From assembly GCA_036563645.1 (NCBI GenBank), contig DATCMA010000018.1, positions 1 through 64,000 on the forward strand: a DNA stretch of 64,000 nt, in the 5' to 3' direction. Positions within the stretch are counted from its first letter, which is position 1. Each line of letters begins with the position of its first letter. Positions 1-7,692 of the stretch are shown here, piece after piece. Source of the stretch: DATCMA01 sp036563645. GTDB lineage: Bacteria; Actinomycetota; Actinomycetes; Mycobacteriales; Micromonosporaceae. The translations under genes were made by a program, and so were the position numbers. A model generated the notes under the pieces. The model was not told where the DNA came from. It did not search any database and saw only the letters and a program-made list of their open reading frames with translations.

Positions 1-254
1 GTATCGATCACCGCTACCGTCACACCCTCACCCTGGGTGATCCGGTGCACCCGATCCATCTGCAAAAACCGCAGATACCACTGGGCCTCACGCACCCCAT
101 CCGCCCACACCGGCGGCGGCGCCACCCCCACCACCAGCGCCGCTATCGGCAGCCACCACCCCAACACACCGCGGCGTGCCCGCACACCCCACCGACGCAC
201 AGCACCCCCATCACCTCGGGTCATGGCCCACCACACACCCACAGTGATCGGCAT
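1..254 (-). CDS. Subtilisin-like (S8) serine protease, mycosin-like, N-terminal fragment cut by the window edge
   Basis: Only the first ~84 codons are in the window. Reading leftward there is a basic N-terminus, a hydrophobic stretch (GWWLPIAALVVGVAPPPVWA) that looks like a signal peptide, then AQWYLRFLQMDRVHRI and GEGVTVAVIDT. The last motif is the S8-family strand ending in the catalytic Asp. The spacing between signal peptide and Asp block resembles mycosin-type proteases of type VII secretion loci, but only this block is visible. I chose ATG at 254 because GGGAAAG lies just upstream; an in-frame ATG at 224 is the alternative. The His and Ser catalytic blocks lie beyond base 1. Confidence 0.72.
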   Translation of the reverse strand, partial: MPITVGVWWAMTRGDGGAVRRWGVRARRGVLGWWLPIAALVVGVAPPPVWADGVREAQWYLRFLQMDRVHRITQGEGVTVAVID

Positions 255-272
255 GAGGTTCTTTCCCATACG

Positions 273-308
273 CAGGGCCCCGACCCGTCGTCGCCTGTCG
301 GGGCCCTG
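273..308 (-). terminator. 12-bp perfect inverted repeat between the M23 gene and the subtilase
   Basis: The arms CAGGGCCCCGAC (273-284) and GTCGGGGCCCTG (297-308) are perfectly complementary around a 12-nt loop. The hairpin sits downstream of the M23 gene and just before the protease start. There is no U-tract, as is common for actinobacterial terminators. It could instead be a regulatory hairpin in the protease 5' leader. Confidence 0.5.
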
Positions 309-453
309 GCACAGGGTAACGCCCGGTCGCTCATGCCAGGCACAGTGGACTATCGACCGTCGGGGATGGGGTGCAGAAGAGGGTGGGCGCCGGTCGACTC
401 CCGTTCGCCCCGCGCGGCATGCCGCGGTGTCGCTCGTCGACGTCGCGCGATGG

Positions 454-1170
454 TCAGCAGTTGAGGTCCACGCCGCGCGCCTTCATCCATGGCTGCGGGT
501 CGATCTGCTTCCACAGGCCACCGACGTGCACTTCGAAGTGCAGGTGAGGTCCCGTGGAATCGCCGGTTGATCCTTCGTATCCGATGACGTCGCCCGGCTG
601 GACCGACTGTCCCTTGCGCACGGCGACGCGGTTGAGGTGGGCGTAGTGGGTGAGGACGTTATTTCCGTGATCGATGACCACAGAGTTGCCGTATCCGGTG
701 TACAACCAGCCCGCGGCGTACACCACGCCGGCACCCGCGGCGTGGACCGGCGTGTTCTCCGGCATCGCCAAGTCGATCCCGGCGTGCAGGGTGCCCCAGC
801 GCGGCCCGAAACACGATGTCGTCCGTGCGCCAGGTAACGGGTGCACCCACTCCGGTTTCGCCTGAGGCACGGGTCGCTGCGCGCGATCGGCGCGGTCGGC
901 GCTCTCCGCGTGCCGGGCGACGGGCTCGGCCACGACGTGCTCTGCGCGCGCCACCACCCGAAGCCGACTATCCACTGTTGACGAGCTGACCGCCATCCCC
1001 ACGACGGTGAGCGTGGCGGTCAGGGCGACGGCGAGGCCGGCGCGTCGTCGACGACGCCGGCGCGGCGAGGACGCGTCCGCAGACGCGGGGCTCGCTTGAG
1101 AAGGGACGGAACGCTCCTGCCTCTCCGCGATGTGGCCAGGATCATCACACGGGGAACTGTCGGGCCGCAC
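454..1170 (-). CDS. Secreted or membrane-anchored M23 family metallopeptidase (LytM-like)
   Basis: About 238 aa. The product has an Arg-rich cytoplasmic N-terminus, one membrane segment (AGLAVALTATLTVVGMAV), a variable linker and a C-terminal M23 domain. The zinc ligands are visible as HAGIDLAMP (HxxxD) and HLHFEVH (HxH). M23 enzymes cleave peptidoglycan cross-bridges; the fold and both zinc motifs are intact, so an active endopeptidase is expected outside the membrane. The frame stays open further upstream, but GTG at 1170 is preceded by GCGGAGGT at good spacing. It stands between the ABC exporter genes and the subtilase, all read leftward, with long gaps that argue for separate units. Confidence 0.85.
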   Translation of the reverse strand: MRPDSSPCDDPGHIAERQERSVPSQASPASADASSPRRRRRRRAGLAVALTATLTVVGMAVSSSTVDSRLRVVARAEHVVAEPVARHAESADRADRAQRPVPQAKPEWVHPLPGARTTSCFGPRWGTLHAGIDLAMPENTPVHAAGAGVVYAAGWLYTGYGNSVVIDHGNNVLTHYAHLNRVAVRKGQSVQPGDVIGYEGSTGDSTGPHLHFEVHVGGLWKQIDPQPWMKARGVDLNC

Positions 1171-1324
1171 GACGACCTCCGCGGTCGGGGCGATGCCCAG
1201 GTGACATCGCCAGGGACGTGCCCACGCTCCGTGGGCAGCGGATCGTCGCGTCGGGGGGCCGCGAATGGCGGAATCGGCCGCAGGACGTCTAGGCAACGGC
1301 CGTCCGCGTCATCCCCGCCGGAGA

Positions 1325-1341
1325 CGGGTGGCATCCACCCG
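1325..1341 (-). terminator. Short hairpin downstream of the ABC exporter operon
   Basis: The arms CGGGTGG and CCACCCG form a perfect 7-bp stem around a 3-nt loop, about 80 nt past the stop of the second ABC gene. No T-run follows. It may end the ABC transcript or fold in the leader of the M23 gene. Confidence 0.35.
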
Positions 1342-1419
1342 CCCGTGGCCGGGGTTGTCACGGCACATCTTGCCAGCTCCGGGCGGTACCGGGACGCGCT
1401 TTGGGAGAACGCCCGCCGC

Positions 1420-3183
1420 TTAGCGGGTCTGCTCCAGCCACGCGGCGAAGAGCTTCCCGTACACCGAGGAGGGATCGCGTACCAGCTCGTCGTGCGGGCC
1501 GCGCTGCACGATGCGACCCCGGTCGAACACGATGACCTCGTCGGCTGCCTGGGCGGTGGAGAGCCGGTGGGCGATGGTGATGGTGGTCCGCCCGCGGGTC
1601 ACCGCGTCGAGGGTGCGTTGCAGCCGCACCTCAGTCGCCGGGTCCACCGCGCTGGTCGCCTCGTCGAGCACCAAGAGATCCGGGTCGGCGACGTAAGCCC
1701 GGGCCAGGGCGACGAGCTGCCGCTCCCCCACGCTGAGCGCCTCCCCGCGCTCCCCCACCGGGGTGTCGAGCCCGGCCGGGAGCCCATCGACCCAATCGGC
1801 CAGCCCCAGCTCCGCGAAGGCCTGCGCGAGCTCGTCGTCGGTCAGCAACGGCCGGCCGAACCGGACGTTCTCCGCGATGGTCGTGTCGAAGAGGAAGCCG
1901 TCCTGCGGCACCATCACGATCCGGGAGCGCAGCGAGGCGAAGCGGATCTCCGGCAAGGGCACCCCGGAGAGGTAGATCGTGCCGGAGGTGGGGTCCATCA
2001 GCCGGGTGAGCAGCTTGGCGAACGTCGTCTTGCCACTGCCGGTCTCCCCGACGATCGCCACCCGGCTCTTCGCGGGGATATCCACGGTCACGTCGGAGAG
2101 CACCTCCGGCCCACCGGGGTAGGCGAAGCAGACCCCCGAGAAGCGCACGTCCACCGGCCCCGGCGGCAGCTCCACGCCCCGCTCACCTGGATCCGCGACG
2201 TCCGGCACCACGTCGAGGACGTCGAGCACCCGACGCCAGCCCGCCACCGCGTTCTGCGCTTCGTTGAGCACCTCGGTCGCCACCTGGACGGGCTGGATGA
2301 ACAACGTCACGAGAAACAGGAACGCGGTGATCTGGCCGACGGTCAGGTCCCCGTCGACGCCGAGCGCCACGCCGAGCACCACGACCGCCGCGAGCGCGGC
2401 GCCAGCGGCGAGCTCCCCTGTCGAGAAGCTCGTCACGCTCGTGCGCAGCGCGTACTGCTGGGCGCGGCGCTGCCCCTCGATCGCCTCCTCTAGCCGCCGC
2501 GCGGTGCGCCCGGCGACGCCGTATGCGCGGATCACCGCCGCGCCCACCACGCTCTCGGAGATCGCCGCGAGCAGCGCCCCGGTCCGCTGCCGGACCCGGG
2601 TGTAGGCGGTGGCGAGCCGCTTCTGGTACGCCCGAATGATCACGACCGCGGGGAGGAACGCCGCGACCACCGCCAGCGTGAGCTGCCAGGAGTACACCGT
2701 CATCACGATCGCGGTGATCACCACCTGGCCTCCGCTGACCACGAAGACCACCCCACCCCACTGGAGGAAGTGGGTGATCTGGTCGATGTCGCTCGTCACG
2801 CGGGACACCAGCGCGCCGCGCCGCTCTCCTTGGTGGTGCAGCATCGACAGGTCGTGGACGTGGCGGAACGCCCGAATGCGCACCCGCGCCAGCGCGGTCT
2901 CGCTGACCGTGAAGAGCCGGCGCACCATGAGGTAGCCGCAGAGCGTGGTCACCGCCAACACCCCCGCGGTGATCGCCACGATCACCGCGACGACCTCGAG
3001 GTCCGGGCCGCCCGGGGCCCGCAGCCCCCGGTCGATGGCCTGCTGGACCGCGACCGGCACCGCCGCTCGCCCGAGCATGGACACCACGGCGAATCCGAGG
3101 GTGCCGGCCAAACCGGTGCGCAGCTCCGGGGAGAGGGCCAAACCCCGGCGCAGCACCTGGAAGGTGGATTGGGGTTCGCTCAT
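1420..3183 (-). CDS. ABC exporter half-transporter, subunit with the canonical ATPase site
   Basis: 587 aa. An N-terminal six-helix exporter domain (about residues 20-310) is fused to an ATP-binding domain. Walker A is GETGSGKTT (near residue 378), Walker B LLVLDEATS with the catalytic Glu, and the switch His is present (TIAHR). The ABC signature is LSVGERQ instead of LSGGQRQ. Its start overlaps the stop of the upstream partner by 4 nt, so the two are translationally coupled. Together they form a heterodimeric exporter in which one of the two ATP sites is degenerate. The substrate is unknown; relatives export drugs or lipids. Confidence 0.9.
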   Translation of the reverse strand: MSEPQSTFQVLRRGLALSPELRTGLAGTLGFAVVSMLGRAAVPVAVQQAIDRGLRAPGGPDLEVVAVIVAITAGVLAVTTLCGYLMVRRLFTVSETALARVRIRAFRHVHDLSMLHHQGERRGALVSRVTSDIDQITHFLQWGGVVFVVSGGQVVITAIVMTVYSWQLTLAVVAAFLPAVVIIRAYQKRLATAYTRVRQRTGALLAAISESVVGAAVIRAYGVAGRTARRLEEAIEGQRRAQQYALRTSVTSFSTGELAAGAALAAVVVLGVALGVDGDLTVGQITAFLFLVTLFIQPVQVATEVLNEAQNAVAGWRRVLDVLDVVPDVADPGERGVELPPGPVDVRFSGVCFAYPGGPEVLSDVTVDIPAKSRVAIVGETGSGKTTFAKLLTRLMDPTSGTIYLSGVPLPEIRFASLRSRIVMVPQDGFLFDTTIAENVRFGRPLLTDDELAQAFAELGLADWVDGLPAGLDTPVGERGEALSVGERQLVALARAYVADPDLLVLDEATSAVDPATEVRLQRTLDAVTRGRTTITIAHRLSTAQAADEVIVFDRGRIVQRGPHDELVRDPSSVYGKLFAAWLEQTR

Positions 3184-5015
3184 GCGCGCACCTCGTCCTC
3201 CGCGGGCGTGTCCGCGTATCGCCGCTCGCGTTCGGCCTCAGCCCGCTCGTACGCCGTGACGAGGTCGGCGTAGCCGGGGCAGCGGTGGAGCAGGTCGGTG
3301 TGGGTGCCGCGGTCGACGACCCGCCCGTTCTCCAGATAGATGACCTCATCGGCGAGGGCGATCGTGGCGCGCCGGTAGGCGACCAGCAGGATCGTGGTCG
3401 GGGTCCGCGATCGCCGCAGCCCCGCCACGATCGCGGCCTCGACCCGCGGGTCGACGGCGCTGGTGGCGTCGTCGAGGACCAGCAGGCGCGGCCGCCCCAC
3501 GAGGGCACGTGCGAGCGTCAGCCGCTGGCGCTGCCCGCCGGAGAGGTTCGCGCCCCGTTCGCCGACCTTCGTATCCAGCCCGTCGGGGAGCCGGGCGACG
3601 AAGCTGTCGGCCGCGGCGAGGCGCAGCGCCGCCCACACGTCCTCGTCGGTGATCCCCGGCCGGTCGAGGCTCACGTTGGCCCGCACGGTGTCGTCGAAGA
3701 CGAACGGCACCTGCGCGACGAGGGCCGCCGTCTGCGTGAGGGCGGCGGCGCTCAACGCGCGGACGTCGACGCCGTCGAGGGTGACCCGCCCGGCCTGGGG
3801 GTCGATGAGCCGGACCGCGAGCGCGGCGATGGTCGACTTGCCTGAGCCCGTCGGGCCGACCAGCGCAACGGTCCGACCCGCGGGGACGGTGAAGGACACA
3901 TCGTGAACGGCCGGCTGTGATGCGTCGGAGTCGGTGGGATAGCGGTAGGAGACGCCTTCGAAGGCGAGTTCCACCGGTTCCGATCGCCGGGGCAGCTCCC
4001 GAACGCCGTAGGGCATGTCCCCAGTGGCGGTGAGGACGCGCTGGACGCGGTCCCAGCCGGCGACGCTGCGGGGCAGCTCGGCCAGGACCCACCCGATCGC
4101 TCGGACCGGGAAGGCGAGGACGGTAAAGAGGTAGGAGACACTGACCAGCTCGCCGACGCTGACCGCACCCTGCCGCAACCGCGCCGCGCCGATGACGAGG
4201 ACCGCGAGGGTGCCGATCCCGGGGAGCGACTCCAGGAGAGGGTCGAAGGCGCCCCGCAGCCGCCCCACCGCGATGAGCGCGTCCCGCAGCTCCTCGACCC
4301 GCGCGGCGAAACGGGACGTCTCCGCCGCTTCCCGCCCCATGGTCTTGACGACGAGCGCGCCGTCGAAGCTCTCGTGGGCGATCGCGCTGACCTCGGAGCG
4401 CAACTGCTGGACCCGCGTCTGCCGCGGCGCCATCCGGCGGGAGTAGATGACGTTTAGGGTGAACAGCGCGGGGAAGATCGCCACACCGACGAGGGCCAGC
4501 ACCCAGTCGGTGGCGAAGAGCGCGACGAACGCGGCGACCAGCATGACCACCGTGCCGACCGCGAAGGGCAGCGGCGCGATCGGGAACCAGGCCGCTTCCA
4601 CATCGGAGTTGGCGTTGGAGAGCAAGGTGCCGGTGGCGTGCCGCTGGTGCCAGGCGAGCGGCAGGTCGAGGTAGCGGCGGGTGACCCGGCGGCGGTAGGT
4701 GGCTTGCAACCGGTACTGCATGTATCCGGCGCCGAGGCGGCGGCCGAAGAGCCCGACGACCTTGAGGACGCTCACGGCGATCAGGGACGCCGCGCCGAGC
4801 GCGAGGAGGCCGACGTCGATCCGACCAGTGGTGATCGCGGGGACCACGACGCTGCCGATCACCGCGCCGACGACGTACGCGCTGCCGACGGTGAGCAGCC
4901 CGAAGAGGACACTGCCGGCGACCGCGACGGCGAAGATACGGGGCTCCTCCCGGATGGCGTGGCCCAACACGCGCAGGCCACGCACGAGGACATCCCGACT
5001 TGTCCTACCCGCCAC
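3180..5015 (-). CDS. ABC exporter half-transporter, subunit with the degenerate ATPase site
   Basis: About 611 aa and first gene of the exporter operon. It has an N-terminal transmembrane domain and a C-terminal nucleotide-binding domain. Walker A GPTGSGKST (near residue 385) and signature LSGGQRQ are canonical. The residue after Walker B is Asp instead of Glu (LLVLDDATS) and the switch-loop His is Tyr (VAYRR). Combined with the altered signature of the partner, this gives one weak and one competent ATP site, the pattern of TM287/288- and BmrCD-like exporters. GTG at 5015 is preferred because GGGGG precedes it; GTG at 5048 is also open. Confidence 0.9.
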   Translation of the reverse strand: MAGRTSRDVLVRGLRVLGHAIREEPRIFAVAVAGSVLFGLLTVGSAYVVGAVIGSVVVPAITTGRIDVGLLALGAASLIAVSVLKVVGLFGRRLGAGYMQYRLQATYRRRVTRRYLDLPLAWHQRHATGTLLSNANSDVEAAWFPIAPLPFAVGTVVMLVAAFVALFATDWVLALVGVAIFPALFTLNVIYSRRMAPRQTRVQQLRSEVSAIAHESFDGALVVKTMGREAAETSRFAARVEELRDALIAVGRLRGAFDPLLESLPGIGTLAVLVIGAARLRQGAVSVGELVSVSYLFTVLAFPVRAIGWVLAELPRSVAGWDRVQRVLTATGDMPYGVRELPRRSEPVELAFEGVSYRYPTDSDASQPAVHDVSFTVPAGRTVALVGPTGSGKSTIAALAVRLIDPQAGRVTLDGVDVRALSAAALTQTAALVAQVPFVFDDTVRANVSLDRPGITDEDVWAALRLAAADSFVARLPDGLDTKVGERGANLSGGQRQRLTLARALVGRPRLLVLDDATSAVDPRVEAAIVAGLRRSRTPTTILLVAYRRATIALADEVIYLENGRVVDRGTHTDLLHRCPGYADLVTAYERAEAERERRYADTPAEDEVRA

Positions 5016-5169
5016 ACCAATCCCCCGCGGTAAGCATTCCGCCGCCACCCTAATCCTTACCGACGCGGCCCTCGCGCTGACCTAGCCCTAGTTGATCGAC
5101 TCCGCGGCGGGGTGCACCAGAATCGGCGACTGCGCCCACCCGGCCTGGATAGCTCCCTACGATCGCGCT

Positions 5170-5799
5170 ATGGCGCGGTTCGCGAAGCTCGAACGGAGGG
5201 CGCTCATCACCCGGCTCTCCGCGGAGGGCCCCGACGCACCCACCCTCCTCGAGGGGTGGCGGACGCGCGATCTCGCCGCGCATCTCATCGTCCGCGACCG
5301 GCGACCGGACACCCTGCCCGGGCTCCGCTTCGCGCGATTCGCCGGCCATACCGAGCGCGTGCGCCGCGCCGTGGCGAAGCGGCCGTATGAGCAGCTCCTC
5401 GAGCAGCTTCGGAATCCGCCGTGGTGGGGCTTGCTCAACAATCCGATCGCCGACGCCCTGCTCAACACGATGGAGTACTTCCTCCATCACGAGGATGTCC
5501 GCCGCGGGCAGCCCGACTGGCAGCCGCGCGAGCTGCCCTCCGCGCACCAGGCCACGCTGTGGCGGCCGGTGTCGTTCCTCGCCCGACTCCGACTGCGCCG
5601 GTTCCCGGCGGCGGTGACCGTCAGCGCTCCCGGCCATGGCACAGTGACGACCGGGGCAGGGGGTGAGCCGCTTGAGGTGGTCGGAACCCCAAGCGAGCTA
5701 TTGATATTCCTCACCGGACGGCAACGGGCCGCCCTGGTCACCCTCGACGGCCCACCACAGCTCGCCGATCGACTGCGCACCGCGCCGCTGGGCATCTAA
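5170..5799 (+). CDS. TIGR03085-family metal-binding protein (DinB / mycothiol-dependent maleylpyruvate isomerase-like fold)
   Basis: 209 aa. The N-terminal four-helix DinB-like domain shows the typical GWRTRDLAAHL segment and a second His cluster in EYFLHHEDVRR; these His residues are the expected metal ligands. Family members are usually of unknown function, though the fold is shared with mycothiol-dependent enzymes, so a thiol-transfer role is only inferred. No ribosome-binding site precedes the ATG. A TACGAT hexamer ends 6 nt before it, so the mRNA may be leaderless. The gene runs convergently into the esterase gene, with a strong shared terminator between them. Confidence 0.8.
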   Translation: MARFAKLERRALITRLSAEGPDAPTLLEGWRTRDLAAHLIVRDRRPDTLPGLRFARFAGHTERVRRAVAKRPYEQLLEQLRNPPWWGLLNNPIADALLNTMEYFLHHEDVRRGQPDWQPRELPSAHQATLWRPVSFLARLRLRRFPAAVTVSAPGHGTVTTGAGGEPLEVVGTPSELLIFLTGRQRAALVTLDGPPQLADRLRTAPLGI

Positions 5800-5861
5800 C
5801 GGACACGCTGCGCCTCGGCGACACAACCTCACCGCTCGCGGCGTCCTCAAGACGGGAAAAG

Positions 5862-5899
5862 GCCCGTTCCGGGTACGGGTGACCGTACCCGGAACGGGC
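5862..5899. terminator. 17-bp perfect hairpin, bidirectional terminator
   Basis: The arm GCCCGTTCCGGGTACGG (5862-5878) pairs perfectly with 5883-5899 around a GTGA loop. It lies midway between the convergent ends of the DinB-like gene and the esterase gene, and an AAAA run precedes it on the plus strand (a T-run for leftward transcripts). Confidence 0.85.
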
Positions 5900-5908
5900 A
5901 CCGCGGGA

Positions 5909-7288
5909 TCAGTAGGCGGAGCAGCGGAACTCGAAGCCGTTGTACCGCCCCATGGCCTGGAAACCGAACTCTGTGGACTGACCCGCCGCCAAGCGGCTGT
6001 TGTAGTTCATGCTCGAGAACACAACGGTTCCGCTCGTGCCGCTGGGCTGAGCATTCCATGTATTGATGATCGTCTCATTGCCGAACAGGGTGAGCGACAC
6101 CCTCCACCCATTGATGCCGGAGTTCCCAGCGGTGACCCGGATCGTGGCGACGTAACCGGTGTCCCACGAGTTCACCGTCGGCGTCACCGTGCAGGTGTAC
6201 GGCGGCGGGGTGGGCCCCCAGATGGGAGGCTCCACCGTCAAGGTGTACGTCGGCGTGGGCGAACCGGTGACGGGTGGCCAGGTCGGCCCCGGCGTCGAGG
6301 GGACCGTCACCGTGGGCGTGACCGTCGGCTCGGAGCGGTCCAGCCCGAAGAACCGAATGACCTCCGCCGCGTTCACCGGCAGGTTGTGCGTCACCCCCTG
6401 CATGCTGATCGCCTCGACCGGCGCCATCGGCCCGCTGCTGCCGTACCGCGTCCGGGTGTAGCCGGGCTGCGGGTAGTCGGTGTACGTCGGCGTCTGGCTC
6501 AAGCCGTGGAGGTTCGTCCACTGCTTGATCTGCTCGTTGAAGTTCGGGTACCGCAGGATCTCGTCGTTGGTACCGTGCCAGATCTGGATCCGCGGGTAGG
6601 GACCCGTGTAGCCCGGGTACGCCGCGCGCACCAGGTTGCCCCACTCCTGCGGGGTCTTGATAATGCGGCCCTCGGCGCAGTCACTGTTCCACGTCGAGGT
6701 ACCGCCCGTGGCGAAGCAGCTGTGCGGCACGCCAGCGAACGCGGCACCGGCGGCGAAGACGTCCGGGTAGTTGCCGAGCAGGACGTTGGTCATCATCGCG
6801 CCGGACGAGAGGCCGGTGGCAAAGATCCGGCTCTGGTCCGCGTTGTACCGCTGCTGGACGTAGCGGACCATCGAGATGATGGAGACGGGGTCGCTCCCTC
6901 CGTCCCGGCGCAGCGCCTGCGGGGAGTAGACGTCGAAGCACTGCCCTTCCCGCGTCGCCGACGGGTAGATGACGATGAAGCCGTACCGGTCGGCCAGAGA
7001 CGCGAACTGCGTGCCCGAGTAGAAGGCCGGTCCGCTACCGGTGCAGTAGTGGATGGCGACCACGACGGCGGGCCGTGGCGCGACCCGGTCCGGCACGTAG
7101 AGGTGCATCCGCAGGTTGCCGGGGTTGGGACCGAAGTTCGTCACCTCGGTCAACGTCGCCGCCGAGGCGGACGGCGCGAACGCGATGACGCCCGCGGCAG
7201 CCGTCACGAGGCCCACCGCCATGGCACCCAGCGCGAGTCGCAGTTTTCCTCTCACTGTTCCTGCGGGAGTCACCACACGGGCACCCAC
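5909..7288 (-). CDS. Secreted CE1 / PHB-depolymerase-type esterase with C-terminal CBM2
   Basis: 459 aa. A signal peptide ends near SASAATLTE. The alpha/beta-hydrolase domain (about residues 45-310) has nucleophile GLSSGAMM, acid in WHGTNDE and catalytic His in QGVTHNLP. This family includes acetylxylan and feruloyl esterases and short-chain polyester depolymerases. A Pro/Thr-rich linker (about 315-365) joins a C-terminal carbohydrate-binding module of family 2, with conserved Trp residues (VNSWDTG, NGWRVSL, INTWNAQ). The CBM makes acetylxylan or feruloyl esterase activity on plant cell wall more likely than PHB depolymerisation. The first GTG is taken as the start; GTG at 7255 would give a shorter signal peptide. 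Confidence 0.88.
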   Translation of the reverse strand: MGARVVTPAGTVRGKLRLALGAMAVGLVTAAAGVIAFAPSASAATLTEVTNFGPNPGNLRMHLYVPDRVAPRPAVVVAIHYCTGSGPAFYSGTQFASLADRYGFIVIYPSATREGQCFDVYSPQALRRDGGSDPVSIISMVRYVQQRYNADQSRIFATGLSSGAMMTNVLLGNYPDVFAAGAAFAGVPHSCFATGGTSTWNSDCAEGRIIKTPQEWGNLVRAAYPGYTGPYPRIQIWHGTNDEILRYPNFNEQIKQWTNLHGLSQTPTYTDYPQPGYTRTRYGSSGPMAPVEAISMQGVTHNLPVNAAEVIRFFGLDRSEPTVTPTVTVPSTPGPTWPPVTGSPTPTYTLTVEPPIWGPTPPPYTCTVTPTVNSWDTGYVATIRVTAGNSGINGWRVSLTLFGNETIINTWNAQPSGTSGTVVFSSMNYNSRLAAGQSTEFGFQAMGRYNGFEFRCSAY

Positions 7289-7692
7289 ACCCGTATAGAC
7301 GCCCGAAAGTATCGGTAATCATCGATGAAAATTACTGGGCTTGGCAAGAGGGAGCGATGCCGGCGCTTGGGCGCGCTACCCGCCTTGATAGGCCGTCCAT
7401 ACCCTTGTTGCAGCAGGTCAGTGCGGAATTGCTGGATTTGGCGCGAGCGCTAGAGTTTCCGGAAAATTCTCGACAATCAGTACCTTAAGGGCCGGCGATC
7501 TGCCTCTCGACACATCGCGGGGCCGACCTATTAGCACTGATCACGACATATCGTTAATGCGGCCGATGGGCGTGATGATCGTCTACAGGTCGCGTCGGCT
7601 CCCTAGCCGTGGCGGCCACTCGGCAATAGTCTTCGGTGACGTCGCCCCGTGATGATGATCACTGACACACTCCTCCGGAGGCAGCACCCCCG
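7289..7692. promoter_or_regulatory. 404-bp divergent intergenic region between the esterase and acyl-CoA ligase genes
   Basis: This stretch holds no convincing gene. It is poorer in GC than its neighbours and must carry divergent promoters. A candidate rightward promoter is TTGCTG (7429-7434), a 16-bp spacer and TAGAGT (7451-7456). I saw no clear CebR-type palindrome (TGGGAGCGCTCCCA) for cellulose-responsive control of the esterase. Confidence 0.4.

Noticed and set aside
37..570. Plus-strand open frame of 177 codons at the left end
   Set aside because: Its product is low-complexity Arg/Pro/His, and the minus strand carries a good protease start and the M23 gene.
1171..1419. Possible ydaO/c-di-AMP riboswitch upstream of the M23 peptidase gene
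   Set aside because: Such riboswitches often precede actinobacterial peptidase genes, but the conserved 3' half of the motif is not visible here; only a simple 7-bp hairpin is.
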